This document shows positions 8,452 to 18,014 of a stretch of 64,000 bases of DNA, one piece after another. Numbering within the stretch: the first letter of the stretch is position 1; each line of letters begins with the position of its first letter. The translations under genes were made by a program, and so were the position numbers. The notes beneath the pieces were generated by a model. The model did no database searches. It was not told the origin of the DNA and was given only the letters and a program-made list of their open reading frames with translations. Source of the stretch: Sphingomonas aerolata (GTDB lineage: Bacteria > Pseudomonadota > Alphaproteobacteria > Sphingomonadales > Sphingomonadaceae); NCBI RefSeq assembly GCF_003046295.1, contig NZ_PZZN01000003.1, forward strand, positions 186,001-250,000, written 5' to 3'.

Positions 8452-11373
8452 ATGAACCGACGCCAGCTCCTCATCGGCACGGCGGGCGCCGGTGTCGGCG
8501 TCGTCGTCCGCCCGACCGACGCCTTTGCCGCTGCCGGGGCTGGCCCGGGTCGGCAGGCAGGCGAGGCCGGCGCGTTGCCGATGCCCGCGCCATCGCGGAC
8601 CCTGCCGCCTGCGATGCATGTTCAGGACCCGTCCTGCACCCGGATCGAACGCGGCTGGGTGTTTCATGAAGGCGATGTCGCGACGCCCGCGCCCGAGGGG
8701 CATAATGCGACCTATCTGAGCGTGAAGGCGGGCAATGCGCTTGGTGCCGCGGCCATGACGTTCGACGATTCGGACTGGGCGCCGGTCCGGTTGCCGCATG
8801 ACTGGGCGTCGGCGCAGCCGTTCGAGCGCGACGCGAACATCTCGCAGGGCTATCGCCGGCGCGGGATCGGCTGGTACCGGCGGACGTTGCGGCTGGAGGC
8901 GGACGATCGCGGCAAGACGATCGCTCTGCGGTTCGACGGGATCGCGAGCAACGCGACGATCTGGGTCAATGGCAGCGTCGTCGCGCACAACTGGTCCGCC
9001 TATAACAGCGTCGAGATCGACCTGACCCCGTTCGCGCGGTTCGGCGACGACCTGAACATGATCGTCGTGCGCGTCGACGCCACCGCGATGGAAGGCTGGT
9101 GGTATGAAGGCGCCGGCCTGTACCGGCATGTCTGGCTGATCCGACGCGCGCCGGTCGCGATCGTCACCGACGGCGTGCACTGCGATCCGCGACGCGACCC
9201 GGCGGGGGGGTGGCATGTGCCGGTCGCGGTGACGATCGGCAGCATCGGCCGCGCTGCGGTCGGCGTGACGATCGAGACGATCCTGCTCGACCTGGACGGC
9301 AAGCCGGTTGCGACGGCACGCGCGGCGGCGACCGTCGCGCCGCTCGATCCGGTGGTGACGACGCTGATGATGCCGGTGACAGCGCCCCGCTTGTGGTCGA
9401 TCGAGACCCCGACTCTTTACACCGTTCTGACGCGCGTGATGCGCGATGGCAGCGTCATTGACGAGCGGCGGACACGCGTGGGGTTCCGGACGATCCGCTT
9501 CGATGCGGACCGGGGCTTCTTCCTGAACGCTCGACCGGTGAAGCTGAAGGGCGTGTGCCTGCATCAGGATCATGCGGGCGTCGGGACCGCGATTCCCGAC
9601 GCGCTGGTCCGCTGGCGCCTCGAGCGGCTGAAGGCGATGGGGTGCAACGCGATCCGCTGTTCGCACAATGCCCCGGCGGCCGAGCTGCTCGACCTGTGCG
9701 ACGAGATGGGGTTCGTCGTGATGGACGAGAACCGCCAGTTCAATCCCGCGCCCGACTATATGGCGCAGCTCGAATGGATGGTGCGGCGCGATCGCAACCA
9801 TCCGAGCGTGATCCTGTGGTCGGTGTTCAACGAGGAGCCGATGCAGGGGACGGAGGCCGGCGTCGAGATGCTCCGGCGGATGGTCCATGCGACGCATGCG
9901 CTCGACGACAGCCGGCCGGTGACCGCGGCGATGAACGGCGCCTTCTTCGATCCCGTCAACGTCTCGAGCGAAATCGATGTCACGGGGTTCAACTATTATC
10001 AGGGCGATTATGATCGCTTCCATCAGTTAAACCCGACCAAGCCGATCACGAGTTCGGAGGATACGAGCGCCTATGAGACGCGTGGGGCCTTTGCCAGCGA
10101 TCCGGCGCGGCATGTCCAGTCGTCCTATGACGTCGAGGCGGCGAGCTGGGGGGATACGCACCGCGGCACCTGGAAGAAGATCGCCGAGCGGCCGTTCGTC
10201 GCGGGCGGCTTCGTGTGGACGGGGTTCGACTATCATGGCGAGCCGACCCCGCATGAATGGCCGACGATCTCGAGCTTCTTCGGGATCCTCGACCTGTGCG
10301 GTTTTCCCAAGACCGCGTTCGATATCCACCGCGCGCACTGGGTCGACGCCGCGCCGGTGGTGAGCATCACCCCGCACTGGACCTGGCCGGGGCGGGAAGG
10401 ACAGCCGGTCACGCTGCTGGTGATGAGCAATGCCGAGCGCGTCGAGGTCCGGCTGAACGGCCGGGTGGTCGGGGAGGCGGTGGTCGACCGGATCATGGGG
10501 AATGAATTCGTCGTGCCCTATGCGCCCGGGCGGATCGAGGTGATCGCGCGGCGCGGCGGTTCGCCGGTAGTGCGCGCGGCGCACGAGACCGCCGGGCCGC
10601 CGGTCGCGCTGCGGCTGACGCCGGCGCGGACGGTGATGGCGGGTGATGGCGAGGATGCGCAGCCGGTGACGATCGATGCGGTCGATGCGGCAGGACGCCA
10701 CGTGCCGACCGCCAACCTGCCGACGCGGTTCGCGGTCGAGGGGGCGGCGATCATCGGGATCGGCAATGGCGATCCGAACAGCCATGAGAGCGAGAAGGGC
10801 AATGCCCGATCGCTGTTCAACGGCCTCGCGCAAGTCATCGTCCAGGCAGGCGAGGGACGGGGGCGGATCGTGATGACCGCGACCGCGCCGGGCCTGAAGC
10901 CGGCGCGGCTGACGATCGATCGCGCGGGTCTTGCGCCGCCTGCGCAGGTCACTGTGACGCCCGCGACGATGGCGATCCGCGAGTGGCGGCGCTCGCCGGC
11001 GATGGCGACGCGACCCGATCCTGCGTTGGCGCCGGTCGATGGCGACAATAACAGCTGGGCGTTCGTGCGCAGCGGGACGGCGGTCGATTCCGATCGCGCG
11101 GGCCGCTGGCGGATCTACCGCACGACGGTCACGCCGTGGCGGCGGGTTGCGCAGGAGGGGGGCGTGATCCGCTTTGCGGCGATCGCCGGGCGTGCGGAGC
11201 TATGGGTCGACGGCACGCGGGTCGCGGTCAAGGACGCCGCATCGGTCGGACCGTTCGAGGCGGCGGTGCCGCCGGGCGGCGGCGTGCGGACGATCGCGGT
11301 GCTGGTCGAGGCGGCGCCGGGCGTCGCGTCCGGGCTCGTCGGCGGCGTGACGCTGGAGCCGCGCGCAAGATAA
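8452..11373 (+). CDS. GH2 beta-galactosidase, Tat-exported
   Basis: The protein has 973 residues. The start MNRRQLLIGTAG contains a twin-arginine motif followed by a hydrophobic stretch and AFA, so export of a folded enzyme to the periplasm is likely. The GH2 sugar-binding domain (LPHDW, WYRRTLRL), immunoglobulin-like domain and TIM barrel are present. The acid/base Glu is in SVFNEEPM near residue 461 and the nucleophile is in FDYHGEPTP near residue 596. A DUF4982-like segment (VLLVMSNAERVEVRLNG-type) and a C-terminal beta-rich part with NSWAF follow. Architecture and GFDYxGEP fit the beta-galactosidases seen in polysaccharide loci. Terminal beta-Gal on complex-type glycans is the plausible substrate. 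It lies 22 bases after the regulator gene, on the same strand. Related specificities such as beta-glucuronidase cannot be excluded. Confidence 0.87.
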   Translation: MNRRQLLIGTAGAGVGVVVRPTDAFAAAGAGPGRQAGEAGALPMPAPSRTLPPAMHVQDPSCTRIERGWVFHEGDVATPAPEGHNATYLSVKAGNALGAAAMTFDDSDWAPVRLPHDWASAQPFERDANISQGYRRRGIGWYRRTLRLEADDRGKTIALRFDGIASNATIWVNGSVVAHNWSAYNSVEIDLTPFARFGDDLNMIVVRVDATAMEGWWYEGAGLYRHVWLIRRAPVAIVTDGVHCDPRRDPAGGWHVPVAVTIGSIGRAAVGVTIETILLDLDGKPVATARAAATVAPLDPVVTTLMMPVTAPRLWSIETPTLYTVLTRVMRDGSVIDERRTRVGFRTIRFDADRGFFLNARPVKLKGVCLHQDHAGVGTAIPDALVRWRLERLKAMGCNAIRCSHNAPAAELLDLCDEMGFVVMDENRQFNPAPDYMAQLEWMVRRDRNHPSVILWSVFNEEPMQGTEAGVEMLRRMVHATHALDDSRPVTAAMNGAFFDPVNVSSEIDVTGFNYYQGDYDRFHQLNPTKPITSSEDTSAYETRGAFASDPARHVQSSYDVEAASWGDTHRGTWKKIAERPFVAGGFVWTGFDYHGEPTPHEWPTISSFFGILDLCGFPKTAFDIHRAHWVDAAPVVSITPHWTWPGREGQPVTLLVMSNAERVEVRLNGRVVGEAVVDRIMGNEFVVPYAPGRIEVIARRGGSPVVRAAHETAGPPVALRLTPARTVMAGDGEDAQPVTIDAVDAAGRHVPTANLPTRFAVEGAAIIGIGNGDPNSHESEKGNARSLFNGLAQVIVQAGEGRGRIVMTATAPGLKPARLTIDRAGLAPPAQVTVTPATMAIREWRRSPAMATRPDPALAPVDGDNNSWAFVRSGTAVDSDRAGRWRIYRTTVTPWRRVAQEGGVIRFAAIAGRAELWVDGTRVAVKDAASVGPFEAAVPPGGGVRTIAVLVEAAPGVASGLVGGVTLEPRAR

Positions 11374-11390
11374 CACGGGGCTGTGCCGTG

Positions 11391-11427
11391 CCGCCCGTCC
11401 CTCGGCCGATGCCGAAGGGACGGGCGG
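11391..11427. terminator. Bidirectional hairpin terminator between beta-galactosidase and nagE
   Basis: CCGCCCGTCCCTCGGC pairs with GCCGAAGGGACGGGCGG across a 4-base CGAT loop with one bulged base. It lies in the 62-base gap between two convergent genes. There is no long U-tract, so termination on either strand is inferred from stem strength and position. Confidence 0.6.
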
Positions 11428-11435
11428 AATAGACG

Positions 11436-13169
11436 TCAGGCGGGCGTGTGGATCAACGTCGCGAGCGTCGCGTCGGTCCCGAGCAGGTGCAACTGACCGG
11501 CAGCGGGGCGTGCGGTGGCGCGGAGCCCGAGACGTGCGAGACGCGGTTCGTCGATCGCCGCATCGTCGGCCAGTTCGATCCGCACCCGACCGGGGTGGCG
11601 GCTCGCGGTGACGATATTGTCCTCGCCCCCGAGTGCGGCAAAGGCCGCGTCCGAAAGCCGCACCGCGCTGGTGTCGGGCACTGCTGCGATGGTCGCGACG
11701 GGCGCAGCGCGGGCGACAACTGCAGGACCGCCCAGGGCGAGCGCATCGCGGATCTCGACCGCGACCACATCCGCAATCGGGCCAAGCACCACCTGCAACG
11801 CGGCGTTTGACGGGCGCAGGATACCACGTGCACCGAGCGCCTTCAGAGCGGCGTCGTCGACCGCGGACTGATCGACGACGATCAGACGCAGCCGCGTGGT
11901 GCAGGCGCTGACCGTGGTCAGGTTCGCGCCGCCGCCAAGCGCCTGTGCGAATGCCGCACCACGGCCACCCGCGACGGGCGCCGCAGCGACAACGCTCGCC
12001 TCTGCTTCCCGGCCCGGCGTGGCGAGGTCGAACCTGCGGATGAAGAAGCGGAACAGCCCGTAATAGAGCGCGAAATAGACCGCACCGACGGGCAGCAGCA
12101 GCAGCGGCCGTGTCGCCTTGCCATAGTTGAGGACATAATCGAGCAGCCCCGCCGAGAAGCCGAAGCCGAGCTTCACGCCCAGCGCGTTCATCAACGCCAT
12201 CGACAGCCCGGTCAGCACCGCATGGACCGCATATAGAAGCGGTGCGAGGAACATGAAGCTGAACTCGATCGGCTCGGTCACGCCGGTCAGCGCGGAGGTC
12301 AGCGCGAGGCTGAACAACATGCCGCCGACGGCCTTGCGACGCTCAGGAAGCGCTGCGTGGTACATGGCGAGGCAGGCGGCGGGGAGGCCGAACATCATGA
12401 CCGGGAAGAACCCCGCCATGAACGCGCCGGCATTCGGATCGCCCGCGAAGAAGCGCCGCAGATCGCCGGTCGTGCCGTGATAGTCGCCCGCGACGAACCA
12501 GACGATGTTGTTGACCAGATGATGCAGCCCGGTGACGAGCAGCAGCCGGTTGAACAGGCCGAAGAGGAACAGGCCGATCGCACCGCTGCCGCTGACCGCC
12601 AGGCTGAGCTGATCGACGCCCGCGTTGAGGATGCCGAAGCCCGCTCCGAAGATCACCGCAAAGACGAGCCCTGCGACCCCGCTGACGATCGGAACGAACC
12701 GACGTCCGCCGAAAAAGGCGAGATATTCCGGCAGTTTGATCGCCGAGAATCGATTGTAGAGCAGCCCGCCAGCGAGCCCGGACAGGATCCCGATCGGCAC
12801 GTCGAGCCGCGCTATCGCCTTGGCCTTCCACGCTGCGGCGACAATCTCGAGCGTCGGGGTCGCTGTCCCCGCGACAACGTCGGCGGGGACGGCGAGGAAC
12901 ACCTTGCCCGCTTCGGTCGCGACGAGGAAGCACACGACACCCGCGAGACAGGCCGCCCCATTGCCGTCGCGTGCGAAGCCGGTCGCGACACCGATCGCGA
13001 ACAACAGCCCGAGATGCGAGAAGATCGCGTCACCGGCGGCGCTCAGGAACGCGATGTCGAGCAGGTCGGGCTGGCCGAGACGCAGCAACAGGCCGGCGAT
13101 CGGCAGCACCGCGATCGGCAGCATGAGCGCACGGCCGAGCGGCTGCAGGGCTTCGAGTATCGACTTCAT
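11436..13169 (-). CDS. nagE: PTS N-acetylglucosamine permease, IICB(B') (NagE-like)
   Basis: The 577-residue protein starts at 13169, overlapping the stop of nagF (ATGA). The extended frame to 13376 lies inside nagF and was rejected. Residues 1 to about 385 form the IIC permease with about ten membrane segments (PIAVLPIAGLLLRLGQ, FLFGLFNRLL, GVTEPIEF). The IIB domain has the phospho-accepting Cys423 in SACTTRLR. A second IIB-like domain (about 505-577) aligns at NIVTASRHPGRVRI, but the Cys position is His525, so it cannot take phosphate in the usual way. It transports GlcNAc across the inner membrane with phosphorylation to GlcNAc-6-P, using phosphate from NagF encoded just upstream. The glucose IICB family is close, but the nagA/nagB context points to GlcNAc. 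Confidence 0.9.
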   Translation of the reverse strand: MKSILEALQPLGRALMLPIAVLPIAGLLLRLGQPDLLDIAFLSAAGDAIFSHLGLLFAIGVATGFARDGNGAACLAGVVCFLVATEAGKVFLAVPADVVAGTATPTLEIVAAAWKAKAIARLDVPIGILSGLAGGLLYNRFSAIKLPEYLAFFGGRRFVPIVSGVAGLVFAVIFGAGFGILNAGVDQLSLAVSGSGAIGLFLFGLFNRLLLVTGLHHLVNNIVWFVAGDYHGTTGDLRRFFAGDPNAGAFMAGFFPVMMFGLPAACLAMYHAALPERRKAVGGMLFSLALTSALTGVTEPIEFSFMFLAPLLYAVHAVLTGLSMALMNALGVKLGFGFSAGLLDYVLNYGKATRPLLLLPVGAVYFALYYGLFRFFIRRFDLATPGREAEASVVAAAPVAGGRGAAFAQALGGGANLTTVSACTTRLRLIVVDQSAVDDAALKALGARGILRPSNAALQVVLGPIADVVAVEIRDALALGGPAVVARAAPVATIAAVPDTSAVRLSDAAFAALGGEDNIVTASRHPGRVRIELADDAAIDEPRLARLGLRATARPAAGQLHLLGTDATLATLIHTPA

Positions 13170-15667
13170 GCGGCAAACTCCCGGGCGAGCGTTCGGACTT
13201 GGGCGGCGGAGGTGCAGGCGAGACACGCGGTCGCATGCTCGCGGCAGGCCTCCATGCCGAGCGTGGCGACCAGCGCCTTGATCTCCGGAATGATCGCCGG
13301 TGCGCAGGAGAGTTCGGTGACGCCGAGGCCGATCAGGATCGGCACGGCAAGCGGTTCGGAGGCCAGCCCCCCGCATACGCCGGTCCAGCGCCCATGGACC
13401 GCGCCACCCTTGCAGGTCTGCGCGATGAGGCGGAGGACGGCGGGGTGGAGCCCGTCGATACCCGGCGCGACCGCCGGATTTCCACGGTCCATCGCCAGCG
13501 TATATTGGGTCAGATCATTGGTGCCGACCGACAGGAAGTCCGCCTCGCTGGCGATCAGATCCGCGGTCACCGCCGCGGCGGGGGTCTCGATCATGACGCC
13601 GACCGGGACGCGATCGGGCAGATCGAGTTCGGCGGCAATCCGGTCGACCGCGGCACGGACTGCGCGCAGCTCGTCGAGGCTGGCGATCATCGGCACCATG
13701 ATCCGGCACTGACCCGTCGGACGGACTGACAGGATCGCGCGGACCTGATCCTCGAGCATCTGCGGATAGGCGAGCCCGACGCGGATGCCGCGCAGGCCCA
13801 GCGCTGGGTTTTCCTCGGCATCCATCGGCAGATAGGGCGCGGGCTTGTCGCCGCCGATATCGAGCAGCCGGACGATCAGCGGGCGACCGTCGAGCGCGTC
13901 GGCGATCGCCTGATAGTCGGCGGTCTGTTCGGCAACGCTCGGCGCGGACTCGCGTTCGAGGAACAGGAATTCGGTGCGGAGAAGGCCGGAGCCCTCCGCA
14001 CCGTTGTCGCGCGCGAGACGGGCATCGCCGATCGATCCGAGATTGGCGAACGCCTCGATCCGCGTCCCGTCGGCCATGCGGCAGAGTTCGCCGGCGCGCG
14101 CGAGCATGTCGGCGCGGCGCATCTCGGCCTGCGCAAGCCGGACCTGTGCGGCGACAAGCGTGTCCGCGTCGGGATCGACGCGCATGAGCCCTTCGCTCGC
14201 CTCGAGGATGACGGGCGTGCCGTCCGCCAGCGGGGCAAGCGCGGGGCCGACCGCGACCAGAGCGGGCAGGCCGATCGTCGCGGCGAGGATGGCGACATGC
14301 GACGTCGGCCCACCGCGCGCGACGCACAGGCCGATGACCGTCGCGCGGTCGAGCGCGAGAATGTCGGATGGCAGCAGGTCGTCGGCGAGCAGGATCGTCT
14401 CAGGCGGAAAGACCGGGACGGTCGTCTCGACGCCTTCGAGGACCGCCAGCAGTTGGCGTTCGAGGTCGAGCATGTCGTCCGCGCGCTCGGCGAGCCGTGC
14501 ATCGGTGCCGGCTCGCAACGCGTCGGCAAGCGGACGGATCGTGGCGCGCCAGGCGTGGCCCGCGCTCTTGCCCGCGGCGATCTGCGCCTCCGTCCCGTCG
14601 CGGAGCACGGGATCGTCGAGCATCGCCGCATGCGCCTCGACGATCGCCTTCTGCGCGCCCGCGCTATGGCGGGTCTGCTCGGCGAGCCGCGCGGCAAGCG
14701 TCCTGATCGCGCTCGCGAACCGCTCATTCTCGACGGCGATGCCCTGGCCCTGTTCGGGAACCGCGATCTCGGCATGGCGGAACCAGCGCGCCTTGCCGAC
14801 CGCGAGACCCGGTGCAGCGGTCACGCCGAGCAACGCGCCGTCGATCGCCGCACGCACCGGGCTGGGTGCTGCCGGGGCCGGGGCGGGTGCGGGAGTGGTC
14901 TCGCCCATGCCGCTGAGGATCAGCGCGGCAATCGCGTCGAGCGCGTCGGCGGCGTCGGGGCCCCTCGCACCCAGCGTGATCGGGTCATTGTACCGCACCC
15001 CGAGCGCGAGCAACCCGATCGGGCTGAGGATGCTGGACGTGTTCGCATCGCGCGTGACCGTGACGTCGGCGGTATAGCGTTTCGCGAGCGCCCCGAGCCG
15101 CGCGGCGGGGCGCGCGTGGATCCCGTGTGCGAGCGGCACGGTGATCGTCCGCGTCAGGATGTCGCCCGCGTCCGCGCCACCTGCGGCGGCGTCGGGCCGG
15201 ATGTCGGCAATCGGTTCGATCGTCATCAGCGGGTCGCCGAGCGCGACCTCCCGGTCGGTCGTGCACTGGGTAATGGCGAACCGGTCGGGGTTGACGACGA
15301 TGATCGGCGTAACGACGGCGCGTGCCTCGCGGACGAGCAGGTCGAGATCGAAGCGGATCAGTGGCGCGCCCGTGACGACCCTGTCGCCGACCGCGACGCA
15401 GGGCGAGAAGCCCCGACCACCGAGCGCGACGGTATCGAGCCCGATATGGATCAGGATCTCCGCGCCTTCCGCCGTGCGCAGCGTGATCGCATGGCCGCTG
15501 TCGAGCAGCGTCAGCACGGTCGCGTCACAGGGCGCGTAGAGCCCGTCGCCGGTCGGATCGATCGCGACGCCGTCGCCCAGCATGCGGTCGGCGAAGACCG
15601 CGTCGGGGACCTGGTCGATGGGCAGCGCCCAACCCTGCATCGGCGCGCTCAGGAGGATGGGAGCCAT
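13166..15667 (-). CDS. nagF: PTS IIA(Glc)-HPr-enzyme I fusion (NagF)
   Basis: This 833-residue fusion carries a complete PTS phosphorelay. The IIA domain has His74 in ILIHIGLD. HPr has His184 in HGIHARPAA. Enzyme I has His457 in GGPTSHVAI, then LLRTEFLFLERE, the PEP-binding GTNDLTQY and the Cys of GVCGGLASEP. It passes phosphate from PEP through EI, HPr and IIA to the IIB domain of NagE. The ATG at 15667 has AAGGA seven bases upstream. It lies 43 bases after nagA and overlaps nagE. Proline/alanine-rich linkers (PAPAPAAPSP) separate HPr and EI. Cytosolic location is expected. The fusion makes the locus independent of separate ptsH and ptsI genes. Confidence 0.95.
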   Translation of the reverse strand: MAPILLSAPMQGWALPIDQVPDAVFADRMLGDGVAIDPTGDGLYAPCDATVLTLLDSGHAITLRTAEGAEILIHIGLDTVALGGRGFSPCVAVGDRVVTGAPLIRFDLDLLVREARAVVTPIIVVNPDRFAITQCTTDREVALGDPLMTIEPIADIRPDAAAGGADAGDILTRTITVPLAHGIHARPAARLGALAKRYTADVTVTRDANTSSILSPIGLLALGVRYNDPITLGARGPDAADALDAIAALILSGMGETTPAPAPAPAAPSPVRAAIDGALLGVTAAPGLAVGKARWFRHAEIAVPEQGQGIAVENERFASAIRTLAARLAEQTRHSAGAQKAIVEAHAAMLDDPVLRDGTEAQIAAGKSAGHAWRATIRPLADALRAGTDARLAERADDMLDLERQLLAVLEGVETTVPVFPPETILLADDLLPSDILALDRATVIGLCVARGGPTSHVAILAATIGLPALVAVGPALAPLADGTPVILEASEGLMRVDPDADTLVAAQVRLAQAEMRRADMLARAGELCRMADGTRIEAFANLGSIGDARLARDNGAEGSGLLRTEFLFLERESAPSVAEQTADYQAIADALDGRPLIVRLLDIGGDKPAPYLPMDAEENPALGLRGIRVGLAYPQMLEDQVRAILSVRPTGQCRIMVPMIASLDELRAVRAAVDRIAAELDLPDRVPVGVMIETPAAAVTADLIASEADFLSVGTNDLTQYTLAMDRGNPAVAPGIDGLHPAVLRLIAQTCKGGAVHGRWTGVCGGLASEPLAVPILIGLGVTELSCAPAIIPEIKALVATLGMEACREHATACLACTSAAQVRTLAREFAA

Positions 15668-15710
15668 GGGATCGTCCTTGGTGCCGTAAGGGGGGTAAAG
15701 CGGGGCGCGG

Positions 15711-16853
15711 TCAGGCGGACGGAACGCCGCCGAACCAGGTGCCCAGGGGGTGGAGATCGTGCGTCAGCCGCACCCAGTCGGCGCGCTGCCCGGGGGCAAG
15801 CTCCCCGCGCGTGTCCGACAGGCCGAGAAACGCAGCCGGATAGGTCGATGCCATCGCGGCGGCGACTTCGGGCGCGAGGTCGAGCCGTGCGACCGCATTG
15901 CGAACAGCACCGGTCATGTCGAGGTCCGACCCTGCCAGCGTCCCGTCCGCGCCGACGCAGCGGCCATCCTCGACATGGATCGGCCGCCCCTGGATCGTGA
16001 AGGACTTGTCCGCCGCGCCGACACAGGGCATCGCGTCCGAGACGAGCATGAACCGGTCATGCGGGCGGCTGCGCAATGCGATCCGCAACGCGGCGTCATC
16101 GACGTGAAAGCCGTCGACGATGATCCCGCAATAGACCGACTGGTCGTCGAGCGCTGCGCCGACCACGCCGGGCGCGCGGTGGATCAGCGGCGACATCGCG
16201 TTGAACAGATGGGTGACGCCGGTGATGCCCGCAGCGATGCCCGCGGCGGCGGTTGCATAGCTCGCATCGCTGTGACCGATGCTGACCAGCACTCCGGCGG
16301 CGGTGAGTGCGGCGACCTGATCGGCGGTGACGCGTTCGGGCGCGAGCGTCAGCATGACTCGGCCGCGACGGGGACGCGTCATCAATTCCATCAGATCGTC
16401 GTCGAGATCCTGGAAGCGCGACGCATCATGAATGCCCTTGCGGGCCGCACTGATGACCGGACCCTCGACATGAATGCCGACCACGCCCGGCACGCCGGCG
16501 TCGATCGCGGCGTCAACCGCATCGAGCGCGCGCGCGATCACGTCGGGCGTGTCGCTGATCAGCGTCACCATGAACGCGGTCGTGCCGTAACGGGCATGCG
16601 CCGCACCGATGGCGGCGATCCCCTCGACCGTGGTGGCATCGTTGAACAGCACGCCGCCGCCGCCATTGACCTGTGTGTCGACGAAGCCGGGCATGATCCA
16701 GCCCCCGTCGAGGTCGATCGTCTCCGCCACGGTGTCCGCGACGGGCGCCGCGTCGAGGCTGACGATCCGGCCGTCTTCGACGACCAGCGTCGCGTCGGTG
16801 AGGACAGCGGCCGGCGTGACGATATGGCCGTTGGAAAACCGGAAAGTCGTCAT
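15711..16853 (-). CDS. nagA: N-acetylglucosamine-6-phosphate deacetylase
   Basis: The 380-residue amidohydrolase removes acetate from GlcNAc-6-P to give GlcN-6-P. Recognised elements are FVDTQVNGGGG at the barrel entrance, the metal ligand Glu130 in HVEGPVIS, His194 in SIGHSDASY, His215 in THLFNAMSPL and the catalytic Asp273 in VSDAMP. The length matches E. coli NagA. The start overlaps the stop of the SIS-deaminase gene (ATGA), and nagF follows after 43 bases, so permease, deacetylase and deaminase form one operon. Cytosolic. Confidence 0.96.
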   Translation of the reverse strand: MTTFRFSNGHIVTPAAVLTDATLVVEDGRIVSLDAAPVADTVAETIDLDGGWIMPGFVDTQVNGGGGVLFNDATTVEGIAAIGAAHARYGTTAFMVTLISDTPDVIARALDAVDAAIDAGVPGVVGIHVEGPVISAARKGIHDASRFQDLDDDLMELMTRPRRGRVMLTLAPERVTADQVAALTAAGVLVSIGHSDASYATAAAGIAAGITGVTHLFNAMSPLIHRAPGVVGAALDDQSVYCGIIVDGFHVDDAALRIALRSRPHDRFMLVSDAMPCVGAADKSFTIQGRPIHVEDGRCVGADGTLAGSDLDMTGAVRNAVARLDLAPEVAAAMASTYPAAFLGLSDTRGELAPGQRADWVRLTHDLHPLGTWFGGVPSA

Positions 16854-17920
16854 AGCGTGCGCGTGACCTTGGCAAGATGCGAGGGCGCGTCGGGATCGAA
16901 CCCGCGCGCCACGGAAAGGGCGTTGACGAGCTTGTAGAAGCTCTGGATCATCAGGACCGGCTCGATCGCCGGATGCGCGGTGAGCGCGGGCAGCGTCGCG
17001 TCGCCGGCCTGCGCGTCGCGTGCGGCATCGGCCAGCAGGACGCAGGCGCCGCGCCCCGCAAATTCGGCCGCGGCATCGCGCACGCCGTCGCCGGCCGCGT
17101 CGGACGTCGCCAGCGCGAGCAGGGGAAAACCGTCCTCGACGAGCTGCATCGGGCCGTGGCGCACCTCGGCCGAGCTGAAGCTTTCGGCGTGAAGCGCGCA
17201 GGTTTCCTTCATCTTCAGCGCCGCCTCATTGGCGATGCCGAAGCCCGGGCCGCGCGCGATGACGAAGAGGTTGGTAGCAGTGCGCAACGGCTCGATCGCG
17301 CTGGACCAGTCGAGCGCCCAGGCGCGCTCCAGATCGGCGGGAAGTGCCGCCACCGCGCCGCGCAACGCATCGTCGTCGGCCCATTCCGCGGTGAGTGCCG
17401 CCAGTGCCGCGAGCGCGCAGATATAGGATTTGGTCGCAGCGACCGAGCGCTCGGGACCGGCCTTGAGCGCGATCAGCGTGTCGGCGGCAGCGGCGAGCGG
17501 CGACGTCTCGTCATTGACCAGCGCGACGACATGCGCGCCGCCCGCTTTCATCGAAGCGACGGTTGCGAGCAGATCGGGGCTGCGGCCGCTTTGCGAGATG
17601 GCGATGCAAAGCGTCGTCTGCGCGGAAAGCTCTGCGTCATACAACGACACGACCGAGGGGGCGGCGGCCGCGACCGGGATGCCGGTCTTCGTCCAGATCA
17701 GGTATTTGCCGTAAACCGCAGCGTGATCGGACGATCCGCGGGCGCAGGTCACGACCACCGCGGGCGGTGCGGACCGCAGCTTTGCGCCGAGTGTCGTGAA
17801 GGCTTCGGCATTGGCCGCGAGCAGCCGGGCAACCGCGGCACCCGATTCCGCCGCTTCGCTGAACATCAGCGTGGCTTCCGGGTCGCGTGCCGCCAAGGGG
17901 GCGGGGGGGGCGTTGGTCAT
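16850..17920 (-). CDS. nagB-II: SIS-domain glucosamine-6-phosphate deaminase (NagB-II type)
   Basis: The 356-residue protein has two sugar isomerase (SIS) domains and no glutaminase domain. The first has TCARGSSDHAA and ISQSGRSPD, and the second has ARGPGFGIANEAALKMKET followed by EVRHGPM. This is the GlmS-like architecture of NagB-II/AgaS deaminases, which convert GlcN-6-P to Fru-6-P and ammonia and replace the unrelated NagB. It is the first gene of the nagB-II, nagA, nagF, nagE operon. The 85-base gap to cutC holds a TGGTCT operator-like site and probably a promoter. An AgaS-type activity on GalN-6-P is an alternative, but nagA and the GlcNAc PTS next door favour GlcN-6-P. Confidence 0.88.
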   Translation of the reverse strand: MTNAPPAPLAARDPEATLMFSEAAESGAAVARLLAANAEAFTTLGAKLRSAPPAVVVTCARGSSDHAAVYGKYLIWTKTGIPVAAAAPSVVSLYDAELSAQTTLCIAISQSGRSPDLLATVASMKAGGAHVVALVNDETSPLAAAADTLIALKAGPERSVAATKSYICALAALAALTAEWADDDALRGAVAALPADLERAWALDWSSAIEPLRTATNLFVIARGPGFGIANEAALKMKETCALHAESFSSAEVRHGPMQLVEDGFPLLALATSDAAGDGVRDAAAEFAGRGACVLLADAARDAQAGDATLPALTAHPAIEPVLMIQSFYKLVNALSVARGFDPDAPSHLAKVTRTL

Positions 17921-17998
17921 GACAGCTCGCTCTCAGGATCTTGCACGGTGACCGTATGGCGGCCTTCGTCGTTGGATTGTGCCAAGCGTAAGTTATAG

Positions 17999-18014
17999 AT
18001 TGGTCTTATTCAAG
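17999..18014 (-). promoter_or_regulatory. Putative operator upstream of the nagB-II operon
   Basis: ATTGGTCTTATTCAAG shares TGGTCTTA with the site at 19894 before the TonB receptor, matching 11 of 14 bases over the aligned core. TGGTCT is the left half of the TGGTCTAGACCA operator of NagR/DasR-type GntR regulators. The site overlaps the stop codon of cutC and lies about 80 bases before the nagB-II start. Function is inferred. Confidence 0.35.

Noticed and set aside
11391..11427. Hairpin considered as a riboswitch or small RNA
   Set aside because: Simple single stem between convergent genes with no downstream gene to control; terminator is the simpler reading.
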